In this document: one piece after another, positions 49,543 to 59,384 of the stretch
Position numbering within the stretch: position 1 is the first letter of the stretch
How the letters are laid out: each line of letters starts with the position of its first letter
Assembly: GCF_033958435.1 (NCBI RefSeq)
Contig: NC_134161.1
Span: 14,136,001-14,200,000, forward strand
Direction of reading: 5' to 3'
DNA length: 64,000 nucleotides
Source: Carettochelys insculpta
Taxonomy: Eukaryota; Chordata; Testudines; Carettochelyidae
The notes under the pieces: model-generated
The model's input: the letters and a program-made list of their open reading frames with translations, nothing else
Database searches by the model: none
Told to the model about the DNA's origin: nothing
Translations under genes and position numbers: made by a program

Positions 49543-50224
49543 AGCTGTGTCTACACATGCACGCTACTTCGAAGTAGCGGCACTAACTTCGACATAGCGC
49601 CCGTCGCGGCTACACGCATCGGGCGCTATTTCGAAGTTAACTTCGACGTTAGGCGGCGAGACGTCGAAGTCACTAACCTCATGAGGGGATCGGAATAGCG
49701 CCCTACTTCGACGTTCAACGTCGAAGTAGGGACCGTGTAGACAATCCGCGTCCCGCAACGTCGAAATTGCCGGGTCCTCCATGGTGGCCATCAGCTGGGG
49801 GGTTGAGAGATGCTCTCTCTCCAGCCCCTGCGGGGCTCTACGGTCACCGTGGGCAGCAGCCCTTAGCCCAGGGTTTCTGGCTGCTGCTGCGGCAGCTGGG
49901 GATCCATGCTGCATGCACAGGGTCTGCAACCAGTTGTCAGCTCTGTGTATCTTGTGTTGTTTAGTGCAACTGTGTCTGGGAGGGGCGCTTTAAGGGAGCA
50001 GCTTGCTGTTGAGTCCACCCTGTGACCCTGTCTGCAGCTGTGCCTGGCACCCTTATTTCGATGTGTGCTACTTTGGCGTGTAGACGTACCCTCGCAGCGC
50101 CTATTTCGACGTGGTGCCGCGCAACGTCGAAGTTGAACATCGACGTTGCCAGCCCTGGAGGACGTGTAGACGTTATTCATCGAAATAGCCTATTTCGATG
50201 TTGGCTTCACGTGTAGACGTAGCC
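49543..50224. mobile_element. Young CpG-rich TIR element (TTCGAA/TTCGAC family)
   Basis: The termini 'agctgtgtctacacatg' (left) and 'cacgtgtagacgtagcc' (right) are inverted repeats. Subterminal blocks are full of 'acttcgac', 'ttcgaagt' and 'acgtcgaagt' in both orientations, with many intact CpGs, unlike the decayed relative at 14704-14940. The centre (about 49770-50040) is unrelated GC-rich filler with no transposase. The flanks share 'ata' on both sides, so a 3-bp duplication is possible, which would suit a Harbinger-type element, but 3 bp is weak evidence. Confidence 0.8.
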
Positions 50225-50741
50225 ATAAAGGGATTTACCACGTGGCCTATTCACAGTTTGTGTCACATGGCAAATGGGTAAGAGTTGGCATTTTGTGTAA
50301 GAACGTTTCTAGATCATTGCAGGAGCTGTGGCAAGAAAGTTTTTCCATGCGGACTTAATGATGCGTAGAAGGGTCTGATCCTAATTTCCTGCCTGGGCAC
50401 ACATTGTCTCCCTGTTAAAGAGGATCGGTTTTGCTCCTCCCTTAAATCCATCGGGATGAATAACTAGATCACACGGAACAAGCTCAGTTGTATTGAGAAG
50501 CCAACTGGAGAGAACTGGTTGGTAAAGTGCCCCAGATGTTCCTGTAAATTTAATTAAACTTACTGAGTCTGATTTTCAGTCTAGCCACGCCTGGGTCAGT
50601 CTTTGTACCCAGTTTTACCCTGCAGTTCTGTGGGTGCGTTGTGTCACAGAGTTTTCTAACCCCAGAGATGCTCAGCTACATCTGTGCCCAGCGCACACGC
50701 AGATCAAATTGCCAATCACAAAAATGCAAGTTAACTGAGGG

Positions 50742-51433
50742 TATGTGTACACAGCACAGTTATTTCAAAATAATGGATGCTATTTCATAATAACTTCACT
50801 TGTGTCTACACCAGGGGTGAGCAAACATTTTATGTTGGACCCTACTTTCCATCCCTGCAATTAGCAGGGCCCTGCAACCTGTCTAATTTAATTCAAACCA
50901 ATGGAAAATTTCAGTTAGGTTCATATGAAAAAAAAACCCCTTTTGGCGTGTGTAAGAACGTAGAATGTAAAATCTTCATCAATCGATATATAAATGTGAG
51001 TACACAGATATAAAACAGTAACATATTTCAACATTTTTAATAAGATGAATGAGCCTGAGACCCAGCAGCCAATCATGCCATGCCCTCCCTTAAAATATTT
51101 TGCTCACCCGAATCTACATAACACAATAATATTGAAATAGTGGTTGGCTTATTTCAAAATAGGTAATCCTCATAGTATGAGGAATAGCGCCTATTTTGAG
51201 ATAGGGGCTGTGTACACAGGGAATAGCAACTATTTTGAAATAAGCCATAGTGAATCCAATGGCTCTGTTTCAAAATAGGCTCTATTGTGTATGGATGCTC
51301 TATTTCAAAATAGCTGATGGCTGTTTTGAAATGCATTTTGTGTGTATCAGCGTTATTTTGAAATAAGCTATTCCGGAAGATCTCTTCCAGAATAGCTTAT
51401 TTTGAAAAAATGCTGCTGTGTAGACATAACCTG
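50742..51433. mobile_element. MITE of TTTCAAAATA type, interrupted by a hAT element
   Basis: The left end 'gggtatgtgtacacagcaca' and the right end 'tgctgctgtgtagacataac' are inverted termini. Blocks such as 'ttatttcaaaataggta', 'ctattttgaaataagcc' and 'ctatttcaaaatagctga' repeat in both orientations. A hAT copy splits it at 50812-51111. Confidence 0.75.
50812..51111. mobile_element. hAT non-autonomous element nested in a MITE
   Basis: The left terminus 'caggggtgagcaaac' and the right terminus 'ttttgctcacccga' are hAT-like. The flanking octamers 'gtctacac' (50804-50811) and 'atctacat' (51112-51119) match at 6 of 8 positions if one base of the right TIR is taken as lost. It is younger than the MITE. 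Confidence 0.75.
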
Positions 51434-51896
51434 AGATACAGCATGGTATTCCTTCAACAGTGTGCAACAGCTTAAACCAGGCAGAGGAGAAGATGACCAT
51501 ATTGAATCGAAGCTGCAGAAAAAATTAAGAATAGACAGAATGCAATGGCTCAGTTTCAGATTGGCTAGGATAGGGAAGGTAATGCCACCACTCGTTTGTA
51601 ACGTTATAGATGTTCAGCAATCACAATTGGGGAGAACCTGTTTCGTATCTCATTTGAAAAATGGAGTCTCTTGCGCCACAGTTCCCCCTAATAGTATTCT
51701 GCATTCCTGACTTCCAAGAAAGTGTGCCTGTTGCCAGTTACCAGGAGGATTTCCTATACAATCTAGGATTCCCTTTGTTCCCATCCAAGTAGCAACTAGG
51801 GAAGCAGCCCATCTATGTTTAGCTCATGCAATCTGGCAGGATCCCAGGCCCTCTGTAACATGGTCCACTGAACACTGGCCCCTTTTCTCTTTTTAG

Positions 51897-51999
51897 TTCC
51901 CCAGGTCCTCAAGAGCTGCACTGAATTTATTGAGAAACATGGCATTGTGGATGGAATATACCGTCTGTCAGGAATTGCGTCCAATATCCAGAAGCTACG
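51897..51999 (+). CDS. ARHGAP32/33: RhoGAP gene exon 2 of 7 seen: arginine-finger exon
   Basis: This exon carries the catalytic core of the GAP domain. The Gly-Ile-Tyr-Arg-Leu-Ser-Gly motif contains the arginine finger, codon CGT at 51962-51964, which reaches into the nucleotide pocket of the Rho GTPase and speeds hydrolysis. The acceptor is 'ctctttttag' and the donor 'cg|gtatga'. It starts with 2 nt completing a Val codon and ends 2 nt into an Arg codon. Against human ARHGAP32 as I remember it, about 7 of 35 residues differ. Several of these (Glu and His near 'Glu-Lys-His-Gly', Asp before the Val-Pro) are shared with ARHGAP33 or ARHGAP31. Confidence 0.95.
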
Positions 52000-54017
52000 G
52001 TATGATTGTCTTGTATCTGATGAGTCCCAGCACATGATAATTTAAATGCTCTGGTTTCAGAATCCTAGTTTCATGATACAAATGGTGGGCGTCTTGGAGA
52101 ACAGATGGGAAGAAACTGTCATGTCAATTTGCCAGGGCTCATGGCTGCTTCGTGACCCAGTATGCTGTAGCTCCGTAACATTTAAAATCCCACCTGTCTC
52201 TTTTTCACAAAGGTTAAGTGAAATGACTGTCTATTTGACAGAACATTGCTGGCTATAACATAAGTCACTCTTTAAACCAGTTTATTAAACTGGTACAAAC
52301 CCACTGTGTGTATGCCTTTACTTCATTTTAAGAACAGCATATTTTAACCCTGTTTCTGGCTGACTTAGTCTGAAATAAAAACAGAGAGGGAGCCGTGCTA
52401 GTCTATACACTATCAAAACAAAAAGCAGTCAAGTAGCACTTTAAAGGCGAGCAAAATAGTTTATTAGGTGAGCTTTCATGGGACAGACCCACTTCTTCAG
52501 ACCATAACCAGACCGGAACAGACTCTCTGTGCCTTAAATATTGAGTCTGTTCTGGTCTGGCTCTGGTCTGAAGAAGTGGGTCTGTCCCACGAAAGCTCAC
52601 CTAATAAACTATTTTGCTCGTCTTTAAAGTACTACTTGACTGCTTTTTGTTTTGATAATCTGAAATAAGTGTGTCCTCATAGCTTTGCATCAGTTGCAAC
52701 TATGTCAGTTTAAATTCCCACTTTATTTTATCCCAGAGCGGGTTTTCCAGTCAATGAGGGCTTGACAATATTCAGATGTTGTCTGTCTTTCTAGGATACC
52801 ATCAGCACATCTGTGATGGGCAAAAAACCTGCAATCTTGCAGTGGAATTGCTAACTGGAGGAACTCGTTCTCTTTTGCTTTCACCCCATTCCAATTTCAC
52901 TTCTAAATAGTAGCTTAAAATTCTCCCAGTTTCCTCCCCACAGAGCTTGTCTACAGCGGCAGTTATTCAGGAACAGGTGTTCCCAAATACCTCTGTGTTT
53001 GGACTGTTTATTCTGGAATGAATGTCATGTTCAAATTTCATTCAGCCCCTTTGTAAGCTAAATTAAACTTGTAAGCTAAACCAGAGCAAGGCAGTCTTTT
53101 TACAGAGTAAGAGCAGTGTTTTACCTCAGACCTCAGCATTCAGCTTGGTTTCTCTCCCCTACATGTTACAAACCAGAATGATAGCATAACTGCACTGTTA
53201 CAGTATAGACATGGCTAGCTGCTACATAGGAGATGACTAGTTCCATAGACATCTTGTGGAGAAGTGAGCCTCATCTGCTCACCACTCCCAGTGCCCTGAC
53301 TCACTATGCTGGTCCCTGGCTAATTGGAAACAGGAATTTCCATGCACGTATTCCAGTGGAAAGCAAGATTTGCCAGCTTTGGCCCTCTGAGTACAGCTTT
53401 CATTTCATAAACATTTGCGCTTTGGGTTTCTCTCTCTCTTTCCCTCTCTCTGTGAAAACCAAGGGAATGCACATGGGTTTTCTTCATGTGGTTCCTGGCT
53501 CAGTTTGTTCTTGCTGGGATTTCTAGCTTGCATCCAAGGAATTTCTGCACACAGTAGTTTTGACATACAGCAGCTGTTGATAGGCCCTGATGGTCACTAT
53601 TGCTTAAAATTTCAGTTTCCTGGCCTTTGAAATTTAAAAAAGGGTAAAGTTTTCATTTTGGCCCATGGGGACAGTTTATCTAGGCAGATCTCAGTCACAA
53701 TCACTGCTGTAAATTTCCCGCAACAGTGTTGAGAATATACACTTAAAATATAAGGGCATGTGCCCTGTAGCAGGAAATCTGATTTCTCAGCTAACCAGTG
53801 AGCTGCAAACCCAACTGATGATGCCTCATAATAAACTGTCCCATTCTGGAAAGACGTGAGCTCACAACAGCATAAATGTGACTTCTTTGGTTTTGGCTCT
53901 AAGTCATTTATTGCTTCCTGTGAGCCACGCTCTCGTGTTCCTTTCACTGTAATTTGTTTTTGGTTTTGATCCATCTTCCTTCCCCATCCGCTGACCCTCT
54001 GTCTTTCTCATCTCTAG
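52000..54017 (+). other. ARHGAP32/33: Intron of 2.0 kb
   Basis: It runs from 'gtatgattg' to 'catctctag'. It contains a Penelope-like inverted insertion at 52379-52658; the rest, including 52680-54000, shows no recognisable repeat or gene. Confidence 0.9.
52379..52658. mobile_element. Penelope-like insertion with ~90-bp inverted arms, exact 10-bp TSD
   Basis: Identical 'tctgaaataa' decamers flank it at 52369-52378 and 52659-52668. The left part begins with 'gagccgtgctagtctataca' on the plus strand (complement of the usual terminus), then a minus-strand tail (52413-52505). The right part is a plus-strand tail (52556-52658) almost fully complementary to it. The plus copy has the core CTGAAGA (52568-52574), stem GTGGG/CCCAC, GAA, AGCT, C52598 and stem I 'ggt'/'acc'. 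Confidence 0.88.
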
Positions 54018-54162
54018 CCACGAGTTTGACTCTGAGCAGATCCCAGACTTGACTAAAGACATTTACATTCAAGATATCCATTGTGTGGGCTCCCTCTGTA
54101 AGCTCTACTTCCGTGAGCTCCCCAACCCTCTGCTTACATATCAGCTGTATGAGAAGTTCTCA
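54018..54162 (+). CDS. ARHGAP32/33: RhoGAP gene exon 3 of 7 seen: central GAP domain
   Basis: The exon completes the split Arg codon and adds 48 codons, ending exactly at a codon boundary. It holds the RhoGAP signature Lys-Leu-Tyr-Phe-Arg-Glu-Leu-Pro-Asn-Pro-Leu, which packs behind the active site and helps contact the GTPase. The acceptor is 'tcatctctag' and the donor 'tca|gtaagt'. The Gln-Ile-Pro-Asp-Leu and Asp-Ile-His-Cys-Val-Gly stretches differ from human ARHGAP32 as I recall it. The Cys is shared with ARHGAP31, which suggests retained ancestral states. Confidence 0.95.
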
Positions 54163-55513
54163 GTAAGTACAAACTGATTGAGGGTATCTTTGCTGTGGGT
54201 TTGATCAACAGGAATGACAGAGCCACCTGTTATGTAAAGCTTGGTAATAGGCATCATATAAGATTGATTCTGAAATGGGTCTTGTTGAAGATCTTTCTTT
54301 CCCTTTATGTTTAAAAATGGTTCCTCAGAAGCATTGGCTCAGGCCAGGCCAGATCCTCTTTGGGCATGCTCCTCAACCATACCGCTACTGCACCCCTACC
54401 AGGAGCTGTGCTCATATCTGACTTTGTGGGATCACAGTATCCTTAGCATTGGTCTGCAGTAGGCAGGTAAGTCAACTGCAGATACGCAATTCTAGCTACA
54501 TCAGTTGCCTCCCTAGAATCAATTTATCTGCAATCAACTTACATGGCCATCCTCCCTGAGGGAGGTCTGCAGGAGAAACTCTCCCATTGACCTTCCTTAG
54601 TCCTCACGATAGCAAGGAATACAGGGGTCGACTGCCAACTCTGATAGGTCGATTTTGTGCATCCCTACGAGGCTTGAGAAATCAAACCCCGGAAGATCAA
54701 CCCTGAGTGGGTCAATCTTCCAGGTAATGTAGATGTGGCCTCAGATGTTGCCGTTACTGAGATTTGCGTGCAGTGCACCAGGGCACAATACGCTGCTCTA
54801 GACTTGCTGCCCTAGCCGTGGAGGCATGTGGGCAGTTACAATGACTGTGTGAGTCCCCTCAGCATTTGAGTTCCCAGCAGATACTAAAGATGCCACCAGT
54901 AGTGCAGCCAAGAAGGGAGGGATCTGATGGGAACGTCTGCTGCTGCTGCCATCCTTTGGGATGAATGTCACCACCCCTGCAGCACAAAGAGTTCTGCGCC
55001 ATGCAGGCAGAACCTATGGCTCTTGGGCCACCTTCGTGGACTCACGCCTTTGACATTAGTTGTATGCAGGCCCAACTCCTCAGTACGCAGATAACGTAGT
55101 GGAGGGGGCAGCCTGAATACAGAGGTGGAAAGGTAAATCCTACACAGGCCTGTTGATGGGGTGGGAGATGAGACGAAAGGGACAGTTGCCCCAAGGTCTG
55201 GTATTAGACAGTGGCCAGAGCTTTGGGCCCCTTTGAAATGCTGCAGCAATGCTGCTGTGCTGCTCTGCAGAGCTCTGGGGAGAAGCGGGAGAGGGTAGCC
55301 CGGTGCCGCTAACTGTGCTAGGCCCTTCCCCTTTCTGCAGAATGGAGCCAGGTCCCCCTCCCACCTTGTCCTGAGGCCCATAGTTGCTGTTGGCCCTGCT
55401 GATCCTACGTGTCTAAATTTGCACTAGCAAACGTCTGAATACCAGCAGACAGCTGTTTAACTTGCACTAGCAAATGCCTTGTGTCAGTTTCTTAATATAC
55501 TGTTTTGTTCCAG
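54163..55513 (+). other. ARHGAP32/33: Intron of 1.35 kb
   Basis: It runs from 'gtaagtaca' to 'ttgttccag' and holds one MITE copy (54454-54745). The remainder is unassigned. Confidence 0.9.
54454..54745. mobile_element. ~290-bp MITE family, copy 4
   Basis: Left-end sequence 'gtcaactgcagatacgcaat' and right end 'aatgtagatgtggcctca' match the family. The interior 'gcaggagaaactctcccatt' and 'gataggtcgattttgtgcat' align with copy 3 in the same orientation. Confidence 0.7.
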
Positions 55514-55596
55514 GACGCTGTGTCTGCTGCTACAGATGAAGAACGCTTGGTTAAAATTCATGACGTCATCCAGCAACTGCCCCCGCCGCACTACAG
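55514..55596 (+). CDS. ARHGAP32/33: RhoGAP gene exon 4 of 7 seen: GAP domain helix region
   Basis: It encodes 27 codons plus 2 nt, from Asp-Ala-Val-Ser-Ala-Ala-Thr to Gln-Gln-Leu-Pro-Pro-Pro-His-Tyr-Arg, the segment leading into the helix with the Asn motif. Acceptor 'tttgttccag', donor 'ag|gttaggg'. The Ser-Ala-Ala-Thr-Asp-Glu-Glu stretch is ARHGAP32-like and unlike mammalian ARHGAP33. The donor is weaker than the others (gttagg), but the frame continues exactly into the 59277 exon. Confidence 0.94.
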
Positions 55597-56524
55597 GTTA
55601 GGGTGTGTCGCTTTGCCCCATTACACCTTTCATTCCTTGTGCCACTCTGACAGTGCACCAGGGCCCCAGCTCTCCTTCCTCAGGCTCTTTAGGAGGAAGG
55701 CCACAAGTGGAGATTAAACCAAAATCAGGTTCTGCTAAATATTGGAACTTAGGCTATAGCACAAGGGTGTCATTTATTTGGAGCAGGGGAAATCTTCCCA
55801 TTACACAATCATGAGCTAGGAAAGGCATGCTGATGTTGTGTGCTTTCTGCTATCCCCTGCCTAAGAAAGCAGCATTCTTCATGCATATATCACATAGTTG
55901 GACAAGCTTGGAAGGATTTCTGACTGCATAATGTGGACTTGCATTTTAATTAGATGAGTAACAACACATACTGACTTACGTCTACAGTATGCTGGGAAGG
56001 GGTAAATACAGGGCCCTGTCACATCCAGGTAGTCCAGTCTCATTATGGAGAGGACAGATGGGCGGTGAGACTTTTCACAGGATCTTTTTAATGAGAGCAA
56101 AGACCCATAGGTTGAAAGAACATCAAGGGAGAGAAATGAAGCAAGTAGCAGGAGAGTCAGAACTTTCATGTTTTGTTGGCCAAACCCTGGACAGTCTGGT
56201 GATGCAGATGAACATGCAGCACCTGAAAGCACATCAAAAGGTAGCACTGCAGTAATATTAGTATAAATTGCCCTGAGTGCAGCTGTGGCAGAAGGATTGA
56301 GAGGGAAGGTGTTCTGCTGATAGCAGAGAGGAGCTGCTCTCCCCCTGGTGTTAAAGAAAGAGAAGTAGCATTAGTGAATTTCGCTGGAGACTTCTTGAGC
56401 GTCTCAGATGCCCTCCCAGGGCACAGTAAATTGGCTGGACCATGCTTATTTTACTGGGGCAAGTTGCTCTGTCCTGTTGGCTGGGTGGGCAGTATGGTCT
56501 GTCTAGTAGTTGCTGTTATGTTAG

Positions 56525-56926
56525 TGCACAATAAAGCAGGCCACTGGGGCTTCACCTGCTGCCTGTGCATCCTCTGGCTGACTCCCTCCCCCACATGCTT
56601 CTCGAGTACTGGGACATTGGACCCCCACACTTTCTACTCCTCTTTCTACATCCCAGCACTTTGGAGCACCATGAATTGGCTGATTCGCTTTCTGTCCCTG
56701 CTCCTCTCCCTCCATCCCAGAGCTGGAACAGCTGTTTGTGGCTGTTCCAGCTCTGAGAGGGAGGGGAAGGAACCAGGACGAAATGCGAATCAGCAGATTC
56801 ATGGCACTCAGAAAGTGCTGGAGAGGAGTAGGAAGGTGAGGAACCGCAGTGTGTGGGATGGGGGGCAGAGGAGGGATGTGCAAGTTGCACGTGGAACACC
56901 AGTAGGTCGCAGGTTGCCCACTCCTG
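56525..56926. mobile_element. Foldback element with hAT-like right end
   Basis: Two arms of about 125 bp are inverted around 56738: the left (about 56610-56735) with 'ccagcactttggagcaccat', 'ctgctcctctccctccatcc' and 'agagctggaacagct', the right (about 56740-56865) with 'agctgttccagctct'-like complements. The right terminus 'aggttgcccactcctg' is hAT-type; the matching left terminus is not seen, so the start is approximate. Long frames on both strands here are symmetry artefacts. Confidence 0.65.
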
Positions 56927-57271
56927 CTCATGTGGCCCACTGAGATGGAGGGCCACTCATGGCCCACTCACTAATCTTGGTTGTTCCTCACTGCCCTAAA
57001 TACTTTTACCGTTGCAGGACAACCGTATACCACTTTAGGCCTTCACGGTTTCTTCTGTTCTGTGCCTCTTTTGTGGTTTACTTTCCTTATGTACCCCAGT
57101 AGCTGGGATACAGCTTGCAGGCTTGTCCTTTTTCAACATGCTCTTTGCATGTTTCTCCTGCTGAGTTACGTTGAGGAATAGCCAAATTGGCGGTTCAAAT
57201 CTAGATTAGTGGAGGGCACAGGTTCAGATCTGATGTCACCAAAATGTTCTTGTGGAATTTCAGCTACAGCT

Positions 57272-57570
57272 GAGGATATGTCTATACTTACTGGAGGATG
57301 AACTCCTTCAGGGTTGATTTTTCTGGGATTCAATTTAACATACCTAGTGGGGATGTGCTAAATCAAACCATCAGGGCTCAGCAGTCAGCCCTGGCACTCC
57401 TCATTCTCGTGAGGAGTGTGAGAGGTCAACAGGAGAGTTTCTCCTGTCAACTTCTGTCTATGTGGATAGCCAGAAAAACTGGTCTAGAATATGTTGATTC
57501 TAGCTGTGCAATTGCTGTAGCTGGAACTGCGTATCTTAGATCGACTTTTCAGTCTGGCATAGACCTGGCC
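57272..57570. mobile_element. ~290-bp MITE family, copy 5
   Basis: The termini 'gaggatatgtctatactta' and 'ctggcatagacctggcc' are imperfect inverted repeats. The interior 'cgtgaggagtgtgagaggtc' and 'aggagagtttctcctgtcaa' match copy 2. Confidence 0.8.
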
Positions 57571-59276
57571 TGTGCCAGGAAGCAGCCCCCCTCTCGTTCT
57601 GGATCTGACTCTGTATCAGAGCAGGTAGAGCAATTTTGGCTAGATTCAAATCAGAGCGTTTCCCTTCCTCCCTTCACACTGAAATTAATAGTGGGTTGGA
57701 TGTGAGGTTCTAGCTTTGACCCATCTCAGTGCCTGGGCTTTCACATTGCCACCTGATCCCATCTGCATTGTGAAGACATAGGGAATGTAGCTCTGTAATT
57801 AAAACCTCCCCTGAAAATCCCTTTAGGAAATCCCCATCAATCCAAAGCAAGTGTCTTTCCAGCCCTGCTCATTTATTTAAGCTGTTGCTGGTGACACTTC
57901 TGTCGTTGCTGTGTCTGCCCCAGTGTATGATTGTAAAAGATCAGCCGCCTTCTCAGGACAAAGATGATAACCCTGCATGAGAGAGGCGTGAGACCCATCA
58001 CATTTCAAATGGGCTAACTCTGCTGCAAGCCCTCCCTCTAGTGGTGATAGGGCAGAAATGGTGGTTCACATGAGGTTTCCTCCGGAACATTCCTGAGGCT
58101 TGGCTGCACGGCCTTTTTGGAAGAAAAGAACGTTTTTATTCTTCTAATAGTCTTCAGCCAAACACGAGTTTCCAGGCTGCTGATTGTGGCGCTTGGCAGC
58201 ACAGGCTGCGGGAGCACAGTGTAAGTCTTGTGAGGTTTTGTCCACTTCATTTCCAATAAATGTAGACTTGTTAGCATAAGGCTTTGTCTCTGCACAGAGC
58301 ACACATGCAAAGAGAAACCAGCAGTGGTGTCGAGCAGGGTGCAGAGTAGGGAGGAAATGAAGACAGACAGGTCTCTGGAGACTTGAAATTCTGCTCTGGG
58401 CTAGCGATGCACTCTCCTGCTAAAGTTTACTGTTGCTGCTAAGTAACAGATCTGACTTAACTGGGTAGCCACATATCAGTACCCCCTATCAGCTATACAT
58501 TCACTACACCAAGCAGCAAGGACCCCCCCGGTCCCCATGTGGGATGTAGTAAATACAGTTAACACCTGAAAATTCCAAGGGGAGCTTATGGTCTGTGCTG
58601 CTGAAAAGTAATGGTCTCTGAGTGTGTGAATACTAGCTTGGAAGATTTCACCCTGTATCTTATTTAGATGCATAAATATATATGTCTGCAGGCCTCCATC
58701 CCACAAACTAGAATACACCATACAAAACTTTATGGAGGGATTTTCAAAGCAGCCTCTCACCAGAATCTCCTTTTGGTGCCTAAATAAAACCTTCTTTCAT
58801 CTTATATAAGAGGAGAATAAAATAACCCTCTTGCCCAAAGCCAGAGAGAAGTTTTGCAGCGTGCCCAAGAAGGTAACAGACCCAGGCACTGCTTGATCAG
58901 TTAGAGCAAATGTTTTATACCTGTGGCAGAACAATGAGGCAGAGCAGCCAAGTCATGAACTTCCTGAGTCACAGGTGGGTTCTACAGCCTGTTGAGCTAG
59001 CGGAGTTGCAGGTACTTTTTTGCCAACGTGGAGTGCGTTTGTCTCTCTTCAGCTGGACGCTCAGACCCTGATGCTCAGAAGACCCTGTTGTGATTATCTA
59101 TCCATGGCAACATTTTTGCCTTGCTTAGGACACACCACTCCTGCTTTGGCAGGCAAGCAAATACAAATCAATAAGTGGTGTTTTTGTGTACTGCCGATTG
59201 CAGCAAGGTGTGTTCCTACGTATTGAAGGTTTGCTAGGCAGATAACAGATTTTTGCATTTCTTCCTCGTTTTTCAG

Positions 59277-59384
59277 AACTCTGGAGTTCCTAATGAGGCA
59301 CTTGGCTCACCTAGCTGATTATAGCTCCATCACAAATATGCACACCAAGAACTTAGCAATTGTCTGGGCACCAAACCTTCTAAG
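59277..59384 (+). CDS. ARHGAP32/33: RhoGAP gene exon 5 of 7 seen: Asn-Leu-Ala-Ile-Val-Trp-Ala-Pro-Asn motif
   Basis: The exon completes an Arg codon, adds 35 codons and ends 2 nt into the next Arg. It contains the highly conserved RhoGAP helix with Asn-Leu-Ala-Ile-Val-Trp-Ala-Pro-Asn-Leu-Leu, whose Asn supports the arginine finger and whose surface binds the GTPase switch regions. Acceptor 'cgtttttcag', donor 'ag|gtactt'. Differences from human ARHGAP32 (Ala-His in the first helix, Ser-Ser for Cys-Ser, Thr for Ala) are few and conservative. Confidence 0.95.

Larger units (their letters stand above)
35021..51896 (+). other. ARHGAP32/33: Intron of 16.9 kb
   Basis: It runs from 'gtaagaaag' to 'ctttttag' and separates the linker exon from the arginine-finger exon. 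It contains a complete hAT copy, a hAT relative, (GT)46, two Penelope-like insertions, MIR-like fragments, MITEs and a possible LTR piece, all listed separately. Other stretches of more than 300 bp, for example 36260-37800, 40620-41880, 43800-44660, 45000-46340 and 46500-47830, show nothing I can name. Confidence 0.9.
55597..59276 (+). other. ARHGAP32/33: Intron of 3.7 kb
   Basis: It runs from 'gttagggtg' to 'tttttcag'. It contains a foldback hAT-like element near 56525-56926 and MITE copy 5 at 57272-57570. 57580-59270 shows nothing I can name. Confidence 0.9.

Noticed and set aside
49560..49760. CpG island promoter
   Set aside because: The CpGs belong to the TIR element 49543-50224, not to unique sequence at a gene start.
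56374..56967. Overlapping long frames on both strands (up to 189 residues)
   Set aside because: They are produced by the foldback structure, which gives similar frames on both strands; no domain is visible.
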